From Geothrix sp. (lineage in GTDB: Bacteria > Acidobacteriota > Holophagae > Holophagales > Holophagaceae), in NCBI GenBank assembly GCA_023701165.1, contig JAMPXL010000048.1, forward strand, positions 1 to 6,929: 6,929 bases of DNA, written 5' to 3'. Of this stretch, positions 1 through 5,137 are shown piece by piece. Under the pieces are notes generated by a model. It did no database searches and was not told the DNA's origin. It worked only from the letters and a program-made list of their open reading frames with translations. A program made the position numbers and the translations under genes. The number at the start of each line of letters is the position of its first letter. Within the stretch, counting starts at the first letter, position 1.

Positions 1-474
1 CACTACGCCACGGACCCGGACTACCTGGATTCGCTGGAACGGCCCCTGCGCGCCGCCCTGGCGGAGCTGCCGGACGCCACGGTGATCTTCAGCGCCCACA
101 GCCTGCCGGTGCGCCAGATCGAGGCGGGGGATCCCTACGAGAAGGAGATCCACGCCACGCGGGATGCGCTCATGGCCCGCATCGGCGCCATCCCCGGCGG
201 GTACCGCCTGGCCTACCAGAGCCGCACGGGCCCCGTGCGCTGGCTGGAGCCGCCCCTGAAGTCCGTGCTGGAGTCCATGGGCGGCAAGGATGTGATCGTC
301 GTGCCCATGAGCTTCGTCAGCGAGCACATCGAGACCCTGCACGAGCTGGATATCGAGTACCGCCACGTGGCCGGCCAGGCGGGCATCCGCACCTACCACC
401 GCGTGGCCGCCCCGGGCACCGATCCGGCCTACATCCGCTGCCTCACCCGGCGCATCCTGGAGATCCTCCCATGA
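1..474 (+). CDS. hemH: Ferrochelatase, C-terminal half (5' end outside window)
   Basis: The reading frame is open from base 1 and ends at TGA 472-474, giving 157 residues. Ferrochelatases are usually about 310-350 residues, so roughly the C-terminal half is present. The enzyme inserts Fe2+ into a porphyrin (protoporphyrin IX, or coproporphyrin III in the coproporphyrin-dependent branch). The family signature FSAHSLPV is at fragment residues 30-37, with the conserved metal/porphyrin-site His at 33, followed by GDPY at about 43-46. QSR (73-75), a W-L-x-P motif (81-84) and FVSEHIETLHELD (from about 105) match the second half of the family; Glu111 corresponds to the conserved active-site glutamate. 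The stop overlaps the start of the next heme gene in an ATGA, suggesting translational coupling. Family assignment is secure; which porphyrin is the substrate cannot be read from this fragment. Confidence 0.96.
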   Translation, partial: HYATDPDYLDSLERPLRAALAELPDATVIFSAHSLPVRQIEAGDPYEKEIHATRDALMARIGAIPGGYRLAYQSRTGPVRWLEPPLKSVLESMGGKDVIVVPMSFVSEHIETLHELDIEYRHVAGQAGIRTYHRVAAPGTDPAYIRCLTRRILEILP

Positions 475-1730
475 GCACCCTGATCCTTGGCGGGGGCGTG
501 ACCGGCCTCGCGGCCGCCTGGCGCCTCCAGCAGCGCGGCGAAGCCGTGGAAGTGTGGGAGGCCGGCGCGTCCGTGGGCGGCTGGATGAAGACCCTGCCCT
601 GGGACGGCGGCCACTTCGAGACCGGACCCCAGGGCGTGCTGTGGCAGAAGGGTACGGCGGTAGACCGGCTCTTCAGCGCCATCGACCTGCCCTTCAAGTC
701 CCCCGGCACCGGCGCCCGCTGGGTGGGGAAGGGCGGGCGGCTCATCCCCGTGCCCGCCTCGCCCGTGGGCCTCATGACCTCGCCCCTGATGCCCCTGGGC
801 GCCAAGCTCCGGATGATGCTGGAGCCCTTCCAGCCGGTGCGCCCCGCCGAGCCGGAAGAGGGCCTGTCCGCCTTCATCACCCGGCGCCTGGGCAAGGGCG
901 TGGCCACGGAGCTGCTGCCCTCCATGATCGCGGGCGTCCTCGCCGCCCCGGCGGAGATCCTCTCCGTGGACGCCATCCCCAAGCTGCGCCAGTGGGAGGC
1001 CACGGGCAGCCTGGTGAACGGCATCCGCAAGGGCGGCGTGAGCCACATGGTGGTGCCCGAGGGCGGCATGGGGCAGCTGCCCATCCGCCTGGCCTCGAAG
1101 CTGTCCGCGGTGCGGACCGGGCTGCGCGCCGAGCGTTTGGAAGCCCTGCCCGGCGGCCGCTGGCGCGTGAGCGGCGGTGGCGAGGCGCGCGAGATCGACC
1201 GCGTGGTGCTCGCGCTGCCTGCCTTCGAGGCGGCGGCCCTGCTGGGGCCCGTGGCCTCCCAGAGCGCCCAGGCCCTGGCGGCCATCCCCTACACTTCGGT
1301 GGATCTCTGGCACAGCCGTCATGCGCCCCTGCCGGCCCTGAAGGACAGCTTCGGCTTCCTCATCCACCCACCGGAAGGGAAGGGCTACCTGGGCTCCCTG
1401 GTGCCCTCCTGGATGGATCCCCAGAGCGCGCCCGAGGGCTTCATGCAGCTTCGCAGCTTCATTGGCGGCGCCTTCGGCAAGCCTGCGGACCTGGATGCCT
1501 GGGAGGGGATCTATGCCCGTCTGAAGCACTGGATCCCCGCCCTGGGCGAACCGTCGGCCATGCGCCACGAGCGAGCCGAACGCGCCATCCCGCGCCCGGA
1601 ACTGGGCCACCGCGCCCGGGTGACGGCGGCCGTGGAGGGACTGCCCGCCGGGGTGGACTGGCTGAGCAATGCCCGCTTCGGGCCCGGCGTGCGCGACATC
1701 CTGGAGGGGCTGGAGGCCTGGACCGGCTGA
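471..1730 (+). CDS. hemG: Oxygen-dependent protoporphyrinogen/coproporphyrinogen oxidase (HemG/HemY family)
   Basis: An FAD-dependent oxidase of 419 residues that oxidises protoporphyrinogen IX to protoporphyrin IX (or coproporphyrinogen III to coproporphyrin III), just before iron insertion. Residues 4-38 form an N-terminal dinucleotide-binding fold: G7-x-G9-x-x-G12, the acidic residue E30 ending the second strand, and G36-G37. FETGPQG (about 50-56), the PVPASPVGL segment, KLRMMLEP, the RRLGKG segment and the 'LS.DAIPKLRQWE..GSLVNGI' block are the expected substrate-domain landmarks. PRPELGH (about residue 374) resembles the conserved P-x-Y-x-x-GH near the C-terminus. The protein is shorter than the usual roughly 450-480 residues, and its last segment is a divergent form of the family's closing FAD-binding motif. 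The start is ATG 471, overlapping the hemH stop, with GGAG at 459-462 as ribosome binding site. HemY is the other common name for this family; the symbol is by family only. Confidence 0.92.
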   Translation: MSTLILGGGVTGLAAAWRLQQRGEAVEVWEAGASVGGWMKTLPWDGGHFETGPQGVLWQKGTAVDRLFSAIDLPFKSPGTGARWVGKGGRLIPVPASPVGLMTSPLMPLGAKLRMMLEPFQPVRPAEPEEGLSAFITRRLGKGVATELLPSMIAGVLAAPAEILSVDAIPKLRQWEATGSLVNGIRKGGVSHMVVPEGGMGQLPIRLASKLSAVRTGLRAERLEALPGGRWRVSGGGEAREIDRVVLALPAFEAAALLGPVASQSAQALAAIPYTSVDLWHSRHAPLPALKDSFGFLIHPPEGKGYLGSLVPSWMDPQSAPEGFMQLRSFIGGAFGKPADLDAWEGIYARLKHWIPALGEPSAMRHERAERAIPRPELGHRARVTAAVEGLPAGVDWLSNARFGPGVRDILEGLEAWTG

Positions 1731-1814
1731 CGGATCCCCGTGACGGGTCGCAAGGCCGCTTGTTTCCGGGAGGAAGGATGCGACTCGCCTGTTCTTCTGA
1801 GGATTCTTCCCTTC

Positions 1815-1843
1815 GTGACATCCCGCCGGATCCGGCGCAGAAT
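1815..1843 (+). promoter_or_regulatory. Putative sigma70-type promoter with a palindrome in its spacer
   Basis: GTGACA at 1815-1820 matches the -35 consensus at 5 of 6 positions, and CAGAAT at 1838-1843 matches the -10 consensus at 4 of 6, with an ideal 17-base spacer. Transcription would start near 1850, giving a leader of about 22 bases before the ATG at 1872. Bases 1824-1837 of the spacer form a perfect 14-bp palindrome centred on GGATCC, which could be an operator. Promoter consensus in this organism is unknown, so this is an inference from pattern and position. Confidence 0.45.
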
Positions 1844-1860
1844 GGGGCGCCCATCCCTCC

Positions 1861-1866
1861 AAGGAG
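1861..1866 (+). promoter_or_regulatory. Shine-Dalgarno site that fixes the DUF2914-like start
   Basis: AAGGAG lies 5 bases before the ATG at 1872. The frame stays open upstream to about 1740, but only the 1872 start has a strong SD, and it places a signal peptide at the very N-terminus. The longer reading is therefore rejected. Confidence 0.8.
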
Positions 1867-1871
1867 TCCCC

Positions 1872-2264
1872 ATGCGCCTCAATCAGATGCTCCCCGTCCT
1901 CGTCCTCCTGGCCGCCGGTTTTGCGGCCCACGCCCAGGACGCCAAGCCCTCCGCCGAGGTCAAGGTGGGCACGGGCGTCGAGAAGATGGAAATCCAGGGC
2001 GAATCCGCCGCCTTCAAAGTCGCAGCCGGCACGAAGATCTATGCCTGGGCCAAGGTGGCTGGCGCCGCTGAAAGCACCGTCACAGTGGTGTTCAGCATGG
2101 GCGAGCGGACTTCGAAGATGGAGTTGAAGGTGCCCCGCTCCCCCTATCGCACCAACGCCTACCGCACCTTCCGGGCGGGCGATGCCGGCAGCTGGACCGT
2201 GAAGGTCCTGTCGGCGGACGGCGCCGAACTGGGCAAGGCCGACTTCACGGTCGAAATCCAGTAG
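1872..2264 (+). CDS. Small secreted DUF2914-like protein
   Basis: A 130-residue protein with a clear signal peptide: a short basic start (MRLNQ), a hydrophobic core (residues 7-19) and a likely signal peptidase I site after AHA at residue 21. It is therefore probably periplasmic or exported. The mature part has a segment containing IYAWAKVAG, then a short strand with VVFSMGERTSKMEL, then YRTFRAGDAGSWTVKVLSADGAELGKADFTVEI. The order 'W...v.g', 'G......l.v', 'RT', 'G.WtVkV...dG..l....F.v' matches my memory of the DUF2914 domain, a beta-rich domain of unknown function. In many proteins that domain closes a larger membrane protein; here it stands alone. There are no cysteines and no lipobox. It has its own candidate promoter and SD and is flanked by intergenic gaps, so it is probably monocistronic. 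Function is unknown. Confidence 0.8.
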   Translation: MRLNQMLPVLVLLAAGFAAHAQDAKPSAEVKVGTGVEKMEIQGESAAFKVAAGTKIYAWAKVAGAAESTVTVVFSMGERTSKMELKVPRSPYRTNAYRTFRAGDAGSWTVKVLSADGAELGKADFTVEIQ

Positions 2265-2354
2265 GGGCGAGCCCAGGGGGGCCGCACCTGGTGGTTTTCG
2301 GGCGCTTGCCGGTGCTCCCCTTGACTTGACGAATAAAAAGCGAAATATTGAGGC
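2265..2354 (+). other. Intergenic region with a weak terminator candidate and an AT-rich promoter island
   Basis: After the DUF2914-like stop, CCAGG (2273-2277) and CCTGG (2287-2291) can form a 5-bp stem with a 9-base loop, followed shortly by TTTT at 2295-2298. This is at best a weak intrinsic terminator. From 2321 the composition switches abruptly to AT-rich and contains the promoter listed next. Confidence 0.3.
2321..2349 (+). promoter_or_regulatory. Putative promoter for the radical SAM gene, probably leaderless
   Basis: TTGACT at 2321-2326 (5 of 6 with the -35 consensus) is followed after exactly 17 bases by AATATT at 2344-2349 (4 of 6 with the -10 consensus). A second TTGAC overlaps at 2326-2330. 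The -10 ends only 5 bases before the ATG at 2355, so transcription would begin at or next to the start codon. No properly spaced SD is present; GAGG at 2350-2353 is only 1 base from the ATG. The AT-rich patch is unlike the surrounding GC-rich DNA. Confidence 0.5.
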
Positions 2355-3242
2355 ATGACGCCCCTGCCCCTGCCCACAGATCCGCCGCCCCTCTTCCAGG
2401 ATCTGCTGGTGGAGCCCGAAGAGGCGCGATCCATCCTGCGGCCCCAGAAGGACGAGCGCTACGGCTTCGGGTTCGCCCTGAGCCCCTACCGCGGCTGCGG
2501 CCACGGCTGCCGCTACTGCTACGTCCGCGAGTACCCGAACGCGCTGCACAAACCCGAGGACTGGGGCGGCTGGGTGGCCCCCAAGCTGAATGCCCCGGAG
2601 CTGCTCTGGTCCCAGCGGCACCGCCTCCACGGTCAGCGGGTCTTCATGGCCTCGGCCACGGATCCCTACCAGCCCCTGGAACGGCAGTACCGGCTGAGCC
2701 GCCGGTGCCTGGAGGTGCTGCTGCTCTGCCCCACCACCGAGGTGATCGTCCACACCCGCTCGCCCATGGTGCTCCAGGATCTGGATCTGCTGAAGGCCTT
2801 CGGGCCGCGGCTTAGCGTCGGCTTATCCATCCCCACGGACGATGACACCGTGCGCCAGGCCGTGGAACCCCATGCCCCGGCCATTCCCAGCCGCTGGGCG
2901 GCGGCGGAGCGCCTTGCGGCCGCGGGCATCGCCGTGACCGTGGGCGTGGCGCCCCTGCTGGCGGTGCACAACCCCCAGGCCTTCGCCCGCCGGGCCCGGG
3001 CCAGCGGCGCATCGAATGCCTGGGTGGGCGGTCTCCGCCTGCTGAAGCAGGATCCCTTCTACAAGGTGCTGGCAGACCACGGTTGGCTGAAGGTGCTGGA
3101 CCCCGCCTATGTCGAAGGCATCCGCCTGGCCTTCCGGGAAGTGTTCCCGGCCCGGCGCCGGGTCCGGGAGCGGCCCGAAGAGCCGGAGCCGCCCCCGCCG
3201 CCTCCCATCCGCCAGCCGGGCCTGTTCGATCGCGTGAGCTGA
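2355..3242 (+). CDS. Radical SAM protein, SplB-like (Rv2578c/PA0069-type)
   Basis: A 295-residue radical SAM enzyme. It carries the 4Fe-4S-binding C48-x3-C52-x2-C55 in the context SPYRGCGHGCRYCYVREYP (about residues 43-61), typical of the COG1533 group related to spore photoproduct lyase. Further family landmarks are FMASATDPYQPLER (about 97-110), VHTRSPMVLQDLDLL (about 132-146), VGLSIPTDDD, and VTVGVAPLLAVHN. The closely matching Rv2578c/PA0069-type proteins have no firmly established substrate, so DNA-lesion repair should not be assumed. The C-terminus is an Arg/Glu/Pro-rich tail with six consecutive prolines, then QPGLF at 287-291, resembling a sliding-clamp-binding pentapeptide. The ATG at 2355 is chosen as the first in-frame start after the promoter-like island; it lacks a normal SD, so leaderless translation is likely. 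dnaX follows after 37 bases on the same strand. Confidence 0.9.
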   Translation: MTPLPLPTDPPPLFQDLLVEPEEARSILRPQKDERYGFGFALSPYRGCGHGCRYCYVREYPNALHKPEDWGGWVAPKLNAPELLWSQRHRLHGQRVFMASATDPYQPLERQYRLSRRCLEVLLLCPTTEVIVHTRSPMVLQDLDLLKAFGPRLSVGLSIPTDDDTVRQAVEPHAPAIPSRWAAAERLAAAGIAVTVGVAPLLAVHNPQAFARRARASGASNAWVGGLRLLKQDPFYKVLADHGWLKVLDPAYVEGIRLAFREVFPARRRVRERPEEPEPPPPPPIRQPGLFDRVS

Positions 3243-3253
3243 AGATGCCGGCG

Positions 3254-3284
3254 CCCACTTGTGGGAGACTGGATCTCCCATGAG
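3254..3284 (+). promoter_or_regulatory. Hairpin over the dnaX ribosome binding site and start codon
   Basis: Bases 3258-3268 can pair with 3274-3284 around the 5-base loop CTGGA, giving 11 consecutive pairs. Nine are Watson-Crick and two are G-U wobbles; the core GGGAGA/TCTCCC is perfect. The only SD-like sequence (GGGAG, 3263-3267) and the ATG (3280-3282) both lie in the stem. An alternative small hairpin, CCCA 3254-3257 with TGGG 3262-3265, would compete for the same G tract. The structure is read directly from sequence; a role in translational control is inferred. Confidence 0.5.
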
Positions 3285-4884
3285 CACCCTCGCCCTCAAA
3301 TACCGCCCCCGCCTGCTCTCCGATCTCGTGGGGCAGGAGGGCAGCGTGAAGGCCCTGGCCAATGCGCTGAAGCGGGCCAAGGAAAGCGGCCGCATCCACC
3401 AGGCCTACCTCTTCGCCGGCGTGCGCGGCACGGGCAAGACCAGCACGGCGCGCATCCTGGCCCGGGCCCTGAACTGCGCGGAGGGTCCCACGGCCATACC
3501 CTGCGGCGTGTGCGATCCCTGCCGGGCCGCGGAGCAGCCGGACAGCAGCCTGGACATCGTCGAGATCGACGCCGCCAGCCGCGCTTCCGTGGCGGATGCC
3601 CGGGCCCTGCGGGAGCAGGTGCAGACGCGCCCCGCCTTCTGCCGCTACCGCGTCTACATCATCGACGAAGTGCACATGCTCAGCACGGAGGCTTTCAACG
3701 CCTTGCTGAAGGTCATCGAAGAGCCCCCTCCCCACGCCATCTTCGTGCTGGCCACGACAGAACTGCAGGACGTGCCGGACACCATCAAGAGCCGTGTGCA
3801 GATCTTCCCGTTCCGGCTCATCCCGGTGGGCCTCATCGAAGGCCGCCTTCGCCACGTCTGCGAGCAGGAGGGCGTGGGCGCCGAGGGCGGCAGCCTGCGC
3901 CTGGTGGCCGAGGCCGGGCAGGGCTCCATGCGGGACGCGCTCACCATCCTGGACCGGGTGATCGCCGCGGGTGACGGGGTGGTGCAGGAGGAGGCCGTCC
4001 GCGAGCAGCTGGGCATCGTGAGCGCCCACCTGGTGCAGGGGGTGATGTCCGCCCTGGCCATCGGCGATACGGCGGCCCTGGTGGAGGCCTGCCGCGAACT
4101 GGCCGAGCAGGGCGCCGACTGGGCCACCTTCTGGCGGGAGCTGGTGCTGGCCTTCCGGGACCGCCTGGAGCAGGAGGCCCGCGCGGCCCGCGGGCCCCAG
4201 GACCTCCTGCGCTGGGCCCGCATGCTCCAGCTGCTGCTGAGCCGGGAGCGGGACCTGCGGGACAGCAGCCTGCCCCGGGTGGTGGTGGAGCTGGCCCTGA
4301 TCACCGCAGCTCAGCTGCCCCACCTGGCCCCCCTGGATGCCCTGGTTTCAGGCGCTGCCGCCCGGCCGCCTTCAGGCCCGCCCGCCGGTCCGCCGCCGGT
4401 CCCTTTCCGGGCTCCCCAGGCCGCGCCGGCGCCTGAGGGGCCTCGCAGGCCCGCGCCGGCCCCTTCGCCCACCCAGGCTCCGGTCCGGGGCCAGGCGCCG
4501 CCTGCGGCGAATGCTTCCACCCCACCCCAGCTCCGTCTGGCCTGCAGTGAAGTCCTTCGGGGGGTGCCGGGTCTCCGCGTCCTGGGCACCGCGCCCCAGA
4601 TGGCCACGGACCTGCGCTGGGAGGCACCGGTCCTGCGTTTCCGCTTCCCCGCCAATGTGCGGCAGACCCTCCAGGACCTGGAGCGCGAAAAGGCCAATCC
4701 CCACGTGCTGGCGGCTCTGGCGACTGTGCTGCCGGGCCTGAAGGAACTGGATGTCCGCTTCGAGGACGGCCCGGCGCCGGCCGAATCTGACCGCCCCGAG
4801 GACCGTCTGCGGCGCGAACCCGCCTTCCAGGAGCTGCTCCGCCTCAGCGGCGGCGAAGTGCTGGAGATCCGGCACGAGGGCTGA
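3280..4884 (+). CDS. dnaX: DNA polymerase III clamp-loader subunit gamma/tau
   Basis: A 534-residue AAA+ ATPase that loads the beta sliding clamp at replication forks. In order: LKYRPRLLSDLVGQE (6-20); Walker A from G47 through G52-K53-T54; four zinc-ligand cysteines C66, C75, C78 and C81; EIDAASR (95-101); Walker B with D129-E130-V-H132; sensor 1 LATTE (157-161); the arginine-finger loop KSRVQIF with R172; and a sensor 2 helix in GSMRDALTILD. A Pro/Ala-rich linker (about 356-418) leads to a C-terminal domain (about 419-534) of the kind that gives tau its extra contacts. The loop reads S-R-V rather than the usual S-R-C. No long A-run that could drive an E. coli-style frameshift to gamma is visible. 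ATG 3280 is preferred over TTG 3259, because homologues begin close to the KYRP motif. The stop abuts the convergent moaD stop. Confidence 0.96.
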   Translation: MSTLALKYRPRLLSDLVGQEGSVKALANALKRAKESGRIHQAYLFAGVRGTGKTSTARILARALNCAEGPTAIPCGVCDPCRAAEQPDSSLDIVEIDAASRASVADARALREQVQTRPAFCRYRVYIIDEVHMLSTEAFNALLKVIEEPPPHAIFVLATTELQDVPDTIKSRVQIFPFRLIPVGLIEGRLRHVCEQEGVGAEGGSLRLVAEAGQGSMRDALTILDRVIAAGDGVVQEEAVREQLGIVSAHLVQGVMSALAIGDTAALVEACRELAEQGADWATFWRELVLAFRDRLEQEARAARGPQDLLRWARMLQLLLSRERDLRDSSLPRVVVELALITAAQLPHLAPLDALVSGAAARPPSGPPAGPPPVPFRAPQAAPAPEGPRRPAPAPSPTQAPVRGQAPPAANASTPPQLRLACSEVLRGVPGLRVLGTAPQMATDLRWEAPVLRFRFPANVRQTLQDLEREKANPHVLAALATVLPGLKELDVRFEDGPAPAESDRPEDRLRREPAFQELLRLSGGEVLEIRHEG

Positions 4885-4906
4885 TCAGCCGCCGGACACC
4901 GGCGGC
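4879..4906. other. Palindromes at the dnaX/moaD convergent junction
   Basis: The two stop codons form TGATCA, within the 12-bp perfect palindrome GGCTGATCAGCC (4879-4890). Partly overlapping it, GCCGCCGG (4888-4895) and CCGGCGGC (4899-4906) form a perfect 8-bp stem with an ACA loop, inside the codons for the C-terminal PVSGG region of MoaD. Neither strand shows a U-tract afterwards, so a standard intrinsic terminator is not supported. The hairpin could still impede transcription from either side or protect 3' ends; equally, it may reflect GC-rich codon choice. Confidence 0.35.
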
Positions 4907-5106
4907 ATGAGGGCCACCTCGTCTCCGTCAGCCAGCGGGGTGGCGCGGTCGGCGAAGCTCTGGTTCACGGCCAGCAGCGCATCCTTGGGCAGGTCTGCGA
5001 AACGGGGATCCGCCAGCAGGCCGCCGAGGGTGGCTGCCGCGGGCAGGTCCAATTCGCTGAAGCCCAGCAGGGCGCGGTAGCGGGCGAAGCACTTCACCGT
5101 GATCAT
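4885..5106 (-). CDS. moaD: Molybdopterin synthase small subunit, MoaD/ThiS-family sulfur carrier
   Basis: A 73-residue ubiquitin-fold protein. MITVKCFARYRALLG at the N-terminus, a hydrophobic centre (LLAVNQSFA) and DGDEVALMPPVSGG at the C-terminus are characteristic of MoaD. The terminal Gly-Gly is the site of adenylation by MoeB and conversion to a thiocarboxylate, which donates sulfur to precursor Z in complex with MoaE to make molybdopterin. The PPVSGG ending favours MoaD over ThiS. The start chosen is the ATG at 5106, because GGAG lies 6 bases upstream on the minus strand; in-frame GTG 5118 and ATG 5112 would leave no room for an SD. moaD lies 27 bases after the tamB-like gene on the same strand and probably shares its transcript. 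No moaE or other Mo-cofactor gene is in the window. Confidence 0.9.
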   Translation of the reverse strand: MITVKCFARYRALLGFSELDLPAAATLGGLLADPRFADLPKDALLAVNQSFADRATPLADGDEVALMPPVSGG

Positions 5107-5123
5107 GCACATCTCCACTGGCC

Positions 5124-5137
5124 AGCCTACAGCCTAC
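5124..5137. repeat. Tandem 7-bp direct repeat AGCCTAC x2
   Basis: Two exact adjacent copies of AGCCTAC span the tamB-like stop codon and the start of the tamB-moaD gap. The repeat is short and may be a replication-slippage product; no function is suggested. Confidence 0.5.

Noticed and set aside
1736..1770. Possible rho-independent terminator after hemG (CCCG-TGA-CGGG)
   Set aside because: The stem is only 4 bp and no T-run follows.
1740..1871. N-terminal extension of the DUF2914-like protein by 44 codons
   Set aside because: It would bury the signal peptide inside the protein and ignore the strong AAGGAG before ATG 1872. The extension also overlaps the candidate promoter.
429..2753. A 774-codon open frame on the minus strand opposite hemG, the DUF2914-like gene and the radical SAM gene
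   Set aside because: Its translation is a low-complexity Gly/Ala/His/Gln/Arg-rich sequence with no family motif, typical of antisense frames in GC-rich DNA. The three plus-strand genes it covers have clear motifs.
3259..3279. TTG start for dnaX seven codons upstream
   Set aside because: No SD at a suitable distance, and the extra residues (LWETGSP) are not part of the family's N-terminus; ATG 3280 begins right before the conserved KYRP motif.
2812..4323. A 503-codon minus-strand frame opposite dnaX
   Set aside because: Its sequence is His/Gly/Ala/Leu-rich and lacks recognisable domains; it mirrors dnaX codons in a GC-rich genome.
4684..4692. Possible slippery site in dnaX for programmed frameshifting (GAAAAGG)
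   Set aside because: Only four A's, in the wrong phase for an X-XXY-YYZ slip. It also lies far downstream of where gamma would end.
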